This document shows, piece after piece, positions 40,646-49,170 of a stretch of 55,275 nt of DNA; positions within the stretch are counted from its first letter, which is position 1, and every line of letters starts with the position of its first letter. Source of the stretch: Oerskovia enterophila (GTDB taxonomy: Bacteria > Actinomycetota > Actinomycetes > Actinomycetales > Cellulomonadaceae). The position numbers were made by a program, and so were the translations under genes. The stretch spans positions 1 through 55,275 of the forward strand of contig NZ_MAQA01000034.1 in assembly GCF_001692445.1 (NCBI RefSeq), in the 5' to 3' direction. The notes beneath the pieces were generated by a model, which worked only from the letters and a program-made list of their open reading frames with translations, did no database searches and was not told where the DNA came from.

Positions 40646-41785
40646 CTACGAGTAGAGGCTCGCGCGGAAGCCGGGGTAGGGATCCACGGTCTCGGCAGCG
40701 GACCTGCGGACGGCGACCACGGCGTCGAGTGCAGGCCCGGCGACGTAGTGTCGACCCTTGGTGCTACCGACGGCGCGCAACAGCGCGACGTCGGTCAGCA
40801 GCTTGAGGTCGCGGCTCGCCGTGCGCTCGTCGATCTGGGCTTGACGCACGTACGGCCCTCGCCGGACCCGCATGCCGAGTGCCGCCGAGTAGAGGACGTC
40901 GAGCGATCGATCCGGGAGCCGCTGGCTCGCCCCGAGATCGTCGAGCATGCTCCAGACTCTCGAGGCGCGCGATACGCGGTCGAGGACGGCCTGTGCCTGG
41001 AGATGGTGCGCGCGCAACGAGAACGTCACCCAGGTGGAGGCATCGTGGCCCGGGCTCCAGGTGCCGTCACTGGATCGCGCCAGGACACGGTAGTAGTCCT
41101 CGGTGTTCGCCCCGAGCCATTCCTCGATGCTCGACAGCTCGGGAGTACTCAGGCCTGCTCGGGTCAGTACCAGCGTCTGCAGAGCGCGAGCCATGCGGCC
41201 GTTGCCGTCGCGGAAGGGATGGATCATGACCAGGTTGAGATGCGCCATCGCACCGCTGACGAACGGATCGAGGTCCGGATGGTCGGCGGTCCATCTCATG
41301 AGCTCGTCGACGAGTTCTGCAACGAGGTCGGCGTCAGGCCCGGCGTAGAGGTGACGGCCGGTCGCCTCGTCCGAGACAAAGATCTCCCCGCGGCGGTACT
41401 GACCGGGGCTCTTGTCGAGAGCGTGGGACAAGAGCATGTAGTGCATGGAACGGAGGATCGATGCGTCGAGCGTGAAGTTCTCGTCGCCGGCGGTCGCCAG
41501 GATGAACCCGAGCGCCTGGCGATAGCCCGCGATCTCGCGGAACGTCTGGACGTCAGCGCTGATCGGTTCGTCGCCCTCGATCGCGGCGTCGGCGTCGTCG
41601 AGGGCGACGTTGTACCCCTCGATGCTGTTCGACCCTTGGATCGCCCGCGCGACGGCCGTCTTACGAAGCCTCCCTACCCACCGTCGGGGCGTGCGGATCT
41701 GATCGGCGAGTGCACTACGCATCGTCGAGAGCTCGCCGAGGACGCGCTCGTCGTCGGCAGTCAGCACGGGGAGGGTGTAGAGCAT
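40646..41785 (-). CDS. Fic-domain protein with N-terminal inhibitory motif
   Basis: A 379-residue AMP-transferase-type protein. The Fic core HPFRDGNGRMAR near residue 190 contains catalytic His and the phosphate-binding loop. An N-terminal SNSIEG (52-57) matches the class II inhibitory helix, whose Glu blocks ATP until relieved. The C-terminal 100 residues carry a winged-helix-like part (DVLYSAALGMRVRRGPYVRQ, RTASRDLKLLTDVALL). AAGGA precedes ATG 41785. Composition is less GC-rich than in neighbours, hinting at transfer. It may adenylylate a cellular protein and regulate its own gene. Confidence 0.88.
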   Translation of the reverse strand: MLYTLPVLTADDERVLGELSTMRSALADQIRTPRRWVGRLRKTAVARAIQGSNSIEGYNVALDDADAAIEGDEPISADVQTFREIAGYRQALGFILATAGDENFTLDASILRSMHYMLLSHALDKSPGQYRRGEIFVSDEATGRHLYAGPDADLVAELVDELMRWTADHPDLDPFVSGAMAHLNLVMIHPFRDGNGRMARALQTLVLTRAGLSTPELSSIEEWLGANTEDYYRVLARSSDGTWSPGHDASTWVTFSLRAHHLQAQAVLDRVSRASRVWSMLDDLGASQRLPDRSLDVLYSAALGMRVRRGPYVRQAQIDERTASRDLKLLTDVALLRAVGSTKGRHYVAGPALDAVVAVRRSAAETVDPYPGFRASLYS

Positions 41786-41805
41786 GGCCCAATGTCCTTA
41801 ATCTA

Positions 41806-41820
41806 GAGACACACAGTCTC
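41806..41820. promoter_or_regulatory. Small inverted repeat before the Fic gene
   Basis: GAGAC-ACACA-GTCTC lies about 20 bases upstream of the Fic start, and TGAGAC recurs about 25 bases further upstream. It could be an operator for the protein's own winged-helix domain. The arms are short, so the call is weak. Confidence 0.35.
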
Positions 41821-41874
41821 ACGCAACGTGCTGTGTCGCAAGAATTGAGACATCAGGACAGGGGGGCAACCAGC

Positions 41875-42861
41875 TCAGCCCTGCGCGCGCGCCGCCCGAC
41901 GGCGTCGCCTCGCCTCCTCGGCGCGACCCTCCGCGGCCTCGAGGTCGGCGTCCACGCCGGCCAGCTCTTCCTCGGCCGCGGCGAGCGCCGCGCGGGCCTC
42001 GTCGAGCGCGAGGTGCGCGTCGTCGCGCTCGGCGGTCAGCCGGGCGATCTGCTCGTCCAGTGCGGCCAGGCGCGCATCCAGGGGCCCGACGGCGTCGCTC
42101 GCCTCACGCACGGCGTCGGCGGCCTGGTCGCGGCGACCTTCGAGCCGGTCGATGTCCGCGGCAGCCTCCGCCACCTCGCGCTCGGCTGACTCGAGGGCGG
42201 TGTCCGATCCCGGGTGCTCGCCGTCGGACGGCTCGTCGGCGGGCGCCTCGACCCGAGGCTCCCCGGCGCGTCCCGGCGGCTCCGCAGCCGCAGGACGCCG
42301 CGCACCGGACCCCCTCCGTGCCTCGCGCTCGGCGCTCAACGACACGACGTCGGCCGTCTCACCGCTCTCGTCGACGATCCCGAACCCGACGTACTGGAGC
42401 GCCTGCGTGAGCCGCCCGGCTCGGACGAGCGCCCCGGCGTCGCGGTCCATGACCGCTGCGGTGAGGGTCTCGCCGAGCCGGCGCGCCGCCTCGCCCGACA
42501 CCGACCTGCCGCCCACGCCCGCCGACGACACCTCGGCGACCAGGGCGTCGACCTGGCGTCGGCGCTCGCGGTCGAGCTCGGTGAGCCGCGCGCGGTCACG
42601 GGCCTCGGTCGCAGCGCGCAGCTCGTCGCCGAGCGCCACGAGGTCGTCGATCGCCTGCCCGTGCGCGCGGGCGACCTGGTTGACGACCCACGCCGCGACG
42701 GTCGGCTTGGCCAGCCCGCGCAGCCGGGCCGCGCCCACGGAGTCGCCCGCCGCGGTGGCCTGCTTGGCAGCGACGTTCCGGGCCGCGACGAACTCGTCGA
42801 GAGGCAGCGCGAACAGGTGGTCGACCGCCTGCTCGCCGCTCGCCGCGGGGTCCTCGCTCAT
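41875..42861 (-). CDS. Coiled-coil protein, unknown function
   Basis: A 328-residue soluble protein. The N-terminal 170 residues are helical and conserved-looking (HLFALPLDEFVAARNVAAKQ, GLAKPTVAAWVVNQVARAHG). A Pro/Glu-rich linker is followed by about 120 residues of uninterrupted Ala/Glu/Arg heptads (LARLTAERDD-type) ending in a basic tail, a long coiled coil. Similar proteins are frequent in actinobacteria and unnamed. ATG 42861 lacks a clear ribosome site and may be leaderless. It is divergent from the gene at 43053, with a triple repeat between them. Confidence 0.7.
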   Translation of the reverse strand: MSEDPAASGEQAVDHLFALPLDEFVAARNVAAKQATAAGDSVGAARLRGLAKPTVAAWVVNQVARAHGQAIDDLVALGDELRAATEARDRARLTELDRERRRQVDALVAEVSSAGVGGRSVSGEAARRLGETLTAAVMDRDAGALVRAGRLTQALQYVGFGIVDESGETADVVSLSAEREARRGSGARRPAAAEPPGRAGEPRVEAPADEPSDGEHPGSDTALESAEREVAEAAADIDRLEGRRDQAADAVREASDAVGPLDARLAALDEQIARLTAERDDAHLALDEARAALAAAEEELAGVDADLEAAEGRAEEARRRRRAARAQG

Positions 42862-42890
42862 CGGTCCAGCGTCGCACCGTTCCTCAGGCC

Positions 42891-42976
42891 GTGCCGAGCA
42901 TGCGGTTGTCGTCCAGGATCGGGCCGGATCGGACGACAACCGCATGCTCGTGGAACGACAACCGCATGCTCGGCAC
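42891..42976. repeat. Three-arm GAGCATGCGGTTGTCGT repeat in divergent promoter region
   Basis: The left arm (42891-42914) is perfectly complementary both to 42931-42950 (20 bases) and to 42955-42976 (22 bases), so two mutually exclusive hairpins or three binding sites are possible. It lies between two gene starts facing away from each other, where a terminator is not expected. Single-mismatch relatives lie at 45091-45170. Confidence 0.75.
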
Positions 42977-43052
42977 CTCCGATAGTCTCCGGAGTCGAGC
43001 GCACCGGGCACACGGCCCGGGAGCGCGGATCGCCGCCGACCCAGGGGAGCCC

Positions 43053-43985
43053 GTGGACAAGGACCTATCGCTCGGCTCGACCGCGGCCTCGGCACCGGAC
43101 GTCGCAGCCGACCCGGCCCCCACCGACACCGACGCCTCGCCAGACCCAGCCGCCGCCGACGCCGCACCCGACCACCCGACCGGTGCTTCGCCGTCGGGCA
43201 TCGAGGACACCCCCGCGAAGCCCGGGCTCGACGACCTGGTCGCGGGCTGGGTGGGCCGCGCCCTGGACGTCTATCCGCGCCCCGGCCTGCCGCTCACCGC
43301 GCACTGGGACGCCTCGGCAGCGGGCCTCGTGCGCCAGGTCCCGTACGTTCCGCGCTTCGCGACCAAGCCCCTCGAGCTGCTCGACCGGTTCGGGGCCGTG
43401 CACGTCGGCCCGCGGGAGGTCGGGTTCGACGGCGACGCGGTCGACTGGGACCGTGTGATCGAGCTGCGCACGCACCCCGCCTGGTCGAGCCTGTCGGCCG
43501 ACGCGCTCGAGGCGAACTTCGCGCAGTACCTGAGCGTGATCCCGCGCCTGCCGGGGCGCGGCTGGGTCCTGGGCAAGGTCTCGGAGCTGCTCGTGTCGCT
43601 GTACCTGGCGGTCGTGCCCCTGCCCGACGACGTCGCTCGCCTCCTCGAGGTCGGCGACACCTCGGACGACGACACCGAGGAGGGGCCCGAGGAGGTCGCG
43701 GAACGCGACCTGTTCACCCGGCGGACCGTGACGGAGATCGTCTACAAGCGCCGCTTCGGCGAGGGCGAGCGGCAGGCGTGCACGACGTCGGTCCTGCTGC
43801 AGCTCGCGTTCCCCGAGTCGACCGACGCCATGCTGGCGCTCGCGGCCGAGCGGGGGGTACGGGTCATGCACGTCCCGGTCGACGAGGGCGAGATGGGCGC
43901 GACGATCAAGCGGGCCGCGTCGTGGCGGTCGGCCGCGCTGGGGCTGCGGGAACGCTTCGCCCGCGCAGAGGGCCCGACGGCGTAG
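43053..43985 (+). CDS. Unknown soluble protein
   Basis: A 310-residue protein. The first 65 residues are a disordered Ala/Pro/Asp-rich leader (PDVAADPAPTDTDASPDPAA). The folded part starts LDDLVAGWVGRALDVYPRPG and contains WDRVIELRTHPAWSSLSADA and LFTRRTVTEIVYKRRFGEGE. I do not recognise a family; no membrane helix or signal peptide is present. GTG 43053 is supported by AGGGGAG upstream. Positions 43175-43198 within the leader resemble a fragment of the CCCGAC...GTCGGG repeat family. Confidence 0.65.
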   Translation: MDKDLSLGSTAASAPDVAADPAPTDTDASPDPAAADAAPDHPTGASPSGIEDTPAKPGLDDLVAGWVGRALDVYPRPGLPLTAHWDASAAGLVRQVPYVPRFATKPLELLDRFGAVHVGPREVGFDGDAVDWDRVIELRTHPAWSSLSADALEANFAQYLSVIPRLPGRGWVLGKVSELLVSLYLAVVPLPDDVARLLEVGDTSDDDTEEGPEEVAERDLFTRRTVTEIVYKRRFGEGERQACTTSVLLQLAFPESTDAMLALAAERGVRVMHVPVDEGEMGATIKRAASWRSAALGLRERFARAEGPTA

Positions 43986-44190
43986 GTCGCCCGGGCGGCG
44001 ATCGTCGACGGGGCGACGGGGCGCCGGGGCGACGGGGCGACGGGGCGACGCGGCGGTCCGTGCCGTCACGCGGCCCGGTTCCCCCGCGCGGTCTACGCTC
44101 CGAGGGGACCGCGTGGTGGGCGAGGGCCGGCCGCACGGCGAGGGCGCGCCAGGACGAGCGCCGGCGGCACGACACGAGGCGAGGCAGCAC

Positions 44191-45036
44191 ATGGCACGCA
44201 GGACCATCGTCATCACCGGGGCGAGCGACGGGATCGGCGCGGCCGCAGCCCGGCAGCTCGCGGCGGACGGGCACCGGGTCGTGGTCGTCGGGCGCTCGCC
44301 CGAGAAGACCGCCGCGGTGGCCGGGGAGGTCGGGGCCGACTTCTTCGTGGCCGACTTCGCACGCCTGGCCGAGGTGCGGGCGCTCGCCGCCGACCTGCGC
44401 GAGCGCTACGAGAGGATCGACGTCCTCGCGAACAACGCGGGCGGCATCATGGCCGACCGCCAGGTCTCCGAGGACGGCCACGAGCTGACGTTCCAGGTGA
44501 ACTACCTGGCGCCGTTCCTCCTCACCACGCTGCTGCTCGACCGCTTGGAGGAGAGCCACGCGAGCGTCATCAGCACGAGCAGTGCCGCGCACCGCCTGTT
44601 CAGCGACTTCCACCTCGACGACCTCGAGGCCGAGCGGTCGTACGCACCCAACGCCGCGTACGGGAACGCCAAGCTCGCGGTCAACCTGTTCACGCGCGAG
44701 CTCGACCGCCGGTACCGCGCGTCGGGGATCTCGGCCGCGGCCTTCCACCCGGGCGTGGTCGCGACGAACTTCGCGGCCACGTCGACGAGCGGCATGCGGG
44801 TCATGTACCAGACCGTGCTGAGCCGCTTCCTCACGTCGTCTGCCAAGGGGGCCGACACCCTGGTCTGGCTCGCGACGACGACCCCGGGCGTCGACTGGGA
44901 GCCGGGGAACTACTACGTCAAGCGCAAGATCGCGGCGACCCACCCGCTCGTGGGCGACGCGCGGCTCGCGGCCGAGCTCTGGGACCGGAGCGTGGCGATG
45001 GTGGCCGGGGCCGACGAGCCGGGGACGGCGGCCTGA
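44191..45036 (+). CDS. Short-chain dehydrogenase/reductase
   Basis: A 281-residue Rossmann-fold oxidoreductase. The cofactor-binding TGASDGIGAAAARQL is at residues 9-23, followed by NNAG, the catalytic Ser in ISTSSAAHRL and the YGNAK Tyr-Lys pair. The C-terminal segment NYYVKRKIAATHP recalls retinol-dehydrogenase-like members; NADP is likely because VVVVGRSPEK follows strand 2. The substrate is unknown. GAGGCGAGG lies upstream of ATG 44191. Confidence 0.9.
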   Translation: MARRTIVITGASDGIGAAAARQLAADGHRVVVVGRSPEKTAAVAGEVGADFFVADFARLAEVRALAADLRERYERIDVLANNAGGIMADRQVSEDGHELTFQVNYLAPFLLTTLLLDRLEESHASVISTSSAAHRLFSDFHLDDLEAERSYAPNAAYGNAKLAVNLFTRELDRRYRASGISAAAFHPGVVATNFAATSTSGMRVMYQTVLSRFLTSSAKGADTLVWLATTTPGVDWEPGNYYVKRKIAATHPLVGDARLAAELWDRSVAMVAGADEPGTAA

Positions 45037-45090
45037 CGGAGGCGGCCTCTGGGCTCTGGACCTCGGCGGATCGGGCCTCGCCCCTTTGGT

Positions 45091-45170
45091 GCCGACCATG
45101 CGGTTGTCGTCGGTTTCGTCCGCGTAATGAACGCCCACCGCATGCTCGAGTGGCGCCGACCGCATGCTCG
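45091..45170. repeat. GCATGCGGT repeat cluster between convergent genes
   Basis: One GACCATGCGGTTGTCGTC copy (45091-45111) and two inverted CCGCATGCTCG copies (45136-45148, 45158-45170) repeat the three-arm layout at 42891-42976 with small changes. This copy lies between convergent genes, just before a separate GC-rich hairpin. Confidence 0.65.
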
Positions 45171-45197
45171 TGAGCGCCGCGCGTCCCCGGACAGCAC

Positions 45198-45230
45198 GAC
45201 GGGCCCGGTGCTCTCGCAACCGGGCCCGTC
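45198..45230. terminator. Hairpin between convergent SDR and Hsp20 genes
   Basis: Twelve-base perfect arms (GACGGGCCCGGT and complement) enclose a nine-base loop, midway between two converging stops. A bidirectional terminator is the simplest reading. Confidence 0.7.
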
Positions 45231-45290
45231 GATCTCACCGCGCCGCAGGCCGAAGGGGGGTGACCTGCGACGGGGAGGCTGGGAGGACCG

Positions 45291-45710
45291 TCAGGACGCC
45301 GAGGTCGTGACCTCGATGCGCTGCGGCATCGTGCCGGCGTAGACGCCGGCGACGGTGACGGTCAGGACGCCTGCTTCGTACCGGGCGCTGATCGCGTCCG
45401 CGCTGGTGGCCTGGGGGAGCGTCACGACGCGGTGGAACGCGCCGTAGCGGACCTCGCGGACACGGCGGCCCTCGGTCTCCTCGGCCCGCTCGTCCTTGCG
45501 CTCGCCGCGCACGACGAGCTTGCGGCCCTCGACCTCGACCGTGACGTCCTGCGCGGGGTCGATACCCGGCAGGTCGAAGCGGGCGACGAGGTCGTCGCCG
45601 TCCTGGAAGACGTCGGCGTGTGCCGGGACGCCCGCCACGGGACGGGCGGTGAGCAGGTCGCGCAGGGCGCGGTCGAAGGCGGGGGCGGGGGTGGTCAGGG
45701 TGGTCGTCAT
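45291..45710 (-). CDS. Hsp20 / alpha-crystallin small heat-shock protein
   Basis: A 139-residue ATP-independent chaperone that holds unfolding proteins. The alpha-crystallin domain spans about 45-135 (HADVFQDGDDLVARFDLPGI, DVTVEVEGRKLVVRGERKDE, ISARYEAGVLTVTV). AAGGAG precedes ATG 45710. The usual C-terminal IxI motif is only partly evident (RIEVTT). A HAIR-type operator upstream suggests control by the HspR repressor. Confidence 0.93.
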   Translation of the reverse strand: MTTTLTTPAPAFDRALRDLLTARPVAGVPAHADVFQDGDDLVARFDLPGIDPAQDVTVEVEGRKLVVRGERKDERAEETEGRRVREVRYGAFHRVVTLPQATSADAISARYEAGVLTVTVAGVYAGTMPQRIEVTTSAS

Positions 45711-45751
45711 GGTGACTCCTTCAGTCGTGATGGAACCTCTGACGGGTACAA

Positions 45752-45772
45752 CTTGAGTCACCCACGCTCAAT
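45752..45772. promoter_or_regulatory. HAIR element (HspR operator)
   Basis: CTTGAGT-N7-GCTCAAT lies about 40 bases upstream of the Hsp20 start. The known HspR-associated inverted repeat is CTTGAGT-N7-ACTCAAG; this copy keeps one arm exactly and the spacing, with two changes in the other arm. Repression relieved by heat shock is expected. Confidence 0.8.
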
Positions 45773-45901
45773 TCCAGAACCGCGTTCGCCCTGGACGAAC
45801 GACAGTGTCGGACTGCCGAACCGGACGCCGGCCGGGCAGCAGCCGGCAACTGCCAGCGGCCGCCCGGCCGACCTTCGGCTCGAACCCTGGTCCTTGCCGG
45901 C

Positions 45902-46519
45902 TCAGGCCTGGGGCGCTCCGAGGACCGCGACCAGGAAGTCGCCGCCCTCGGTGAACGGCCGCAGGTCCCACGTCGACAGCGTGAGCTGGACCTCGAGCCC
46001 GGCCTCGGCGGCGTCGGCGAAGAACGCGTCGAACGCGTAGCCACGCCCCGCGCCGAACCCGACGACGGCCCGCCCGCCCGGTGCCAGGTGGGCCCGGAAA
46101 CGGCGCAGCACCTCGACCTCGGTCCCCGGCGCGAGGAACGTCACGACGTTCCCGGCGCACACGATCAGGTCGAACGGTTCGTCGACCCCCATCGTGGGCA
46201 GGTCGAGCTCGGCGATGTCCGCGACGAGCCACGTCGAGCCGGGATGGTCGGTCTCGGCGGCCTCGATGAGGACGGGATCGACGTCGACCCCCACGACCGT
46301 GTGCCCGCGCGCCGCGAGCTCGGCGCCCACGCGACCCGGCCCGCAGCCGGCGTCGAGGATCCGGGCCCCGCGCGGGAGCATGGCGTCGACGAGCCGCGCC
46401 TCGCCCGCGAGGTCCGCGCCCTGCGCAGCCATCGCGCGGAAACGCTCGACGTACCAGGTCGAGTGCGCGGGATTCATGGCGGTCTTCTGCTCCCAGCGCG
46501 TGGGGTTGGCCTTGCTCAC
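45902..46519 (-). CDS. SAM-dependent methyltransferase
   Basis: A 205-residue class I methyltransferase. Motif I ILDAGCGPGRVGAELA near residue 53, the acidic GVDVDPVLIEAA, then LVADIAELDLP and FDLIVCAGNVVTFL follow the canonical order. Similar short proteins with the N-terminal phrase STWYVERFRAMA are common in actinobacteria with unknown substrate. GTG 46519 has GAGGAG upstream. The region upstream of it has no gene. Confidence 0.87.
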   Translation of the reverse strand: MSKANPTRWEQKTAMNPAHSTWYVERFRAMAAQGADLAGEARLVDAMLPRGARILDAGCGPGRVGAELAARGHTVVGVDVDPVLIEAAETDHPGSTWLVADIAELDLPTMGVDEPFDLIVCAGNVVTFLAPGTEVEVLRRFRAHLAPGGRAVVGFGAGRGYAFDAFFADAAEAGLEVQLTLSTWDLRPFTEGGDFLVAVLGAPQA

Positions 46520-46991
46520 CGGTGCTCCTCGGGGTCGGACGGGGTGTGATGGGTCGGACGGGCCGTGCGGGTGGAGAGGTCGGGCGGGTCTGGCGGGTTC
46601 GGTCGGGTCGGCGGGGCGTCCCGGGGGCTGTGGCAAGGGCCGATGGATCAGCTGACCGGCCGACCTGGCGCCCGGCTGACCAGGCGCCCGGTTGACCTGG
46701 CGCGAGCCTCGACCGTACCTCTGCGGCGACCGCTGTCGGCAGCGGTCCAGGTCCGGGGCGACGGGGTCTCAGCGGCCGGGACCGACGGCGCCGGCCGGAC
46801 AGGAACGACCCGCTGCCCACGCCGCCCGGCCCCGCTGCCGCCTCTCTGGACCGACGACCCGCCGACCACGAGGTTCCGTGCGGTCGAGCACGAGGTTGAG
46901 AGCGGAATCCGCTCCATAGCGACCGCAACCTCGTTCTCGGCACGCACCACCCGGCACCACCGAGCCCCCGCACCGACCAGGAAAGGAACCC
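46520..46991. other. 472-bp intergenic region with decayed palindromes
   Basis: No convincing gene is seen on either strand. It holds G/C-rich imperfect tandem stretches near 46560-46700 and, at 46861-46943, several diverged CACGAGGTT / AACCTCGTT inverted copies around the small palindrome GAGCGGAATCCGCTC. These keep the CCGA-x-CA-x-G-x-GGTTG pattern of the repeats at 42891 and 45091 and look like older members of that family. Confidence 0.55.
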
Positions 46992-49043
46992 CTACGGCTC
47001 CACGTCGTCGTGCAGCACCACGCGCGACAGCTCGATCCGGTCCCCGCGCTTCCAGTAGTGCAGCCGACGGGCCGACGCACGCTTGCTCTGGAGCGAGGCC
47101 CGCCAGCACGTCGCGCCGTCCTCGCGCACGACCGCGGGGCTGCTGCCGCCCTCGTTGACGCGCAGCGGGTGCAGCTCGCGGCCTGCGATGTGCTCGGCGT
47201 CCCCGGTCAGGACCTCGACCACGACGTCGACGACCTTGGCCCGCGAGACGCCTTCGATCGTCGCGAGCGACGGCAGGAACCTGTCCCCGAGCGCGTACGG
47301 CGCGAGCGGCTTGCTCGCCTTCTCGGCGGCCGGGACGCGCCGGACCCATGCGAGCTGGACCTCGAACCGGAACTGCTCGACAGGGTCGAGGAAGACCGCG
47401 CCGTCGTCGGGGGCCGGGCCGCCGTGGCTCGCGGCCTTCTCGGCCTTCTTGAGCTGCTGGCGGCTGAGGTCGGCCTTGCGGTACCGGGTGCGGAAGTTCT
47501 CGGCCCGGGTCAGGGCCTCGGCCAGGTCCCGGTCGAGCTCGGCCGCACGCAACCGCAGCCCGCCGAGCTCGACCGCGGTCGCCTGCGCGGCCGCGCGCAG
47601 CAGCCCGACCTCGGCGGTCGCCGCGGCGAGGTCCGCCTCGAGCGTGCGGGCGCGGGTGCGGCTCGCCTCGAGCGCGAGGCTCATGTCGCGCAGCGCTCCC
47701 CGGGAGGGCGCAGCGGGGGCGTCGCGTCGCGGCGCGTTGGCGATCAGGTCCAGCGGGGTCCGACGGCGCAGCCCGCCCTCGGCGCTCGGCCCCGGCTCGG
47801 CGGTGCCCGGCTCGGCATCGGTGAGCACCTCGGCGGGCGCCTCCGTGAGCATCTCCGTGGGCGGCCCCTCGACCGATCCCGCCTCGGGGGGCAGCTCGGG
47901 CAGGCGCAGCGGCGGCAGCACGGGCAGCGACCGAGGCGGGGCCGGGCGGCTGAGGTCGGGGAGCACGAGCCACGGCGGGCCGCCGTCGAGCAGGCTCGGG
48001 GCGAGCACCGGGGCGTCGTCGCTGTCGGAGTCGTCGTCGACGTCGTCCAACCGCAGCCGCCACGGCGCGGTCGACACGACGCGCGCGAGCACGACCTCAC
48101 CCACGGTGAAGAGGTCGGTCAGCTCGTCGGCGGGGTTCCCGGTCACGTCGTCGCGCGGCACGACGACCTCGAGCCCGGGGACGAGCCGCAGGTGCACGGT
48201 CGCGGGGGCGACCGCGGTCACGTCGGCGAGCACCACCTGCCCGACGGCGTACCCGCCCAGGTGCGTGTCCTCGCCCGGGGGCGTGGCGCCGTCGGGCACG
48301 AGGAGCGCACCGCGCACGTCCAGCCGGCGGCTCTCCCGGTCCAGCGTCCCCGCGACCCGCTGCCCGACGACCAGCAGCCGCGCGAGCGAGACCCCCGGGA
48401 CGGTGAGCTCCTCGGCGATGCTCGCGAGCGAGTCGTCGTCGAGGGTCACGAACGCCCGCGGCCCGAGGATGGACCGGACCGTGCCCTCGACGCGGGGCGC
48501 GTCGGGGTCGTGCGACGTCCCGAGCAGTCCCGCGCTGAGGGCCGCGGTCAGGGTGTCGTGCGTGAGGTGGTCGTGCAGGCGCCGTGCGTCGGCGTCCGAG
48601 TAGGCGAAGCGCAGCTTGCTGCGCCGCGGCAGGCCGACCCACTCGTGGTCGACCGGGTAGACGCGCGCGGCCCCGCCGTAGACCTGGGTCGAGGGGGGCA
48701 TCACGGCCGAGAACGCCCACGAGGCGTCGCCCGTGGGCAGGACGACGACCTCGGCCAGCCCCGAGACCTCCTCGAGCAGGCCGTCGAGGTCCACGTAGGG
48801 GGCGTCGTGCCCTGCGGCGACCGAGATCGCGACCACGGGCCAGGGACGGCCCGGGGTCAGGAGGTGCGCGGCGAGGACCCGTGCGCCCTCGACGTCGGTG
48901 ACCCAGCGCGCGCCGGACGGCGGCCTGCGGGGAGCCCCGCGGCGTGGGGCCGGAGCGTCGCCCGCGGGGCCGTCCGGAGCGCTCCCGGGCGCCGGGGAAG
49001 AGCCCGCCCTGGCCCGTTCCTTCGTCCTGTTGCGTCTGACCAC
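46992..49043 (-). CDS. Large protein with S1-like repeats and coiled coil
   Basis: A 683-residue soluble protein of no recognised family. After a basic disordered start comes an alpha/beta domain (VEGARVLAAHLLTPGRPWPV, EVVVLPTGDASWAFSAVM). Two beta-rich segments of about 65 residues follow that resemble S1/OB folds (EGTVRSILGPRAFVTLDDDS and GGYAVGQVVLADVTAVAPAT). Then come a Pro-rich linker, a coiled coil (LALEASRTRARTLEADLAAA and onward) and a compact C-terminal domain (VEQFRFEVQLAWVRRVPAAE, CWRASLQSKRASARRLHYWK). GTG 49043 has AGGAGGTG upstream. S1-like repeats suggest RNA or DNA binding; this is inference. Confidence 0.7.
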   Translation of the reverse strand: MVRRNRTKERARAGSSPAPGSAPDGPAGDAPAPRRGAPRRPPSGARWVTDVEGARVLAAHLLTPGRPWPVVAISVAAGHDAPYVDLDGLLEEVSGLAEVVVLPTGDASWAFSAVMPPSTQVYGGAARVYPVDHEWVGLPRRSKLRFAYSDADARRLHDHLTHDTLTAALSAGLLGTSHDPDAPRVEGTVRSILGPRAFVTLDDDSLASIAEELTVPGVSLARLLVVGQRVAGTLDRESRRLDVRGALLVPDGATPPGEDTHLGGYAVGQVVLADVTAVAPATVHLRLVPGLEVVVPRDDVTGNPADELTDLFTVGEVVLARVVSTAPWRLRLDDVDDDSDSDDAPVLAPSLLDGGPPWLVLPDLSRPAPPRSLPVLPPLRLPELPPEAGSVEGPPTEMLTEAPAEVLTDAEPGTAEPGPSAEGGLRRRTPLDLIANAPRRDAPAAPSRGALRDMSLALEASRTRARTLEADLAAATAEVGLLRAAAQATAVELGGLRLRAAELDRDLAEALTRAENFRTRYRKADLSRQQLKKAEKAASHGGPAPDDGAVFLDPVEQFRFEVQLAWVRRVPAAEKASKPLAPYALGDRFLPSLATIEGVSRAKVVDVVVEVLTGDAEHIAGRELHPLRVNEGGSSPAVVREDGATCWRASLQSKRASARRLHYWKRGDRIELSRVVLHDDVEP

Positions 49044-49170
49044 GTGCTCACCTCCTCGTATGCCGTGGGGCACACCGTAACGGCTGGCGCCCACGTCGGG
49101 GCGCAGGTGCTGGGGTGTGGGGGCGACGGGAGCGGACGAGGCGCGCAGGGAGGGATCGGCAGGGCGACTG

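Noticed and set aside
46565-46991. Possible small gene in the 472-bp gap
   Set aside because: Translations in all frames are Arg/Gly/Pro-rich without start signals and run through decayed palindromic repeats.
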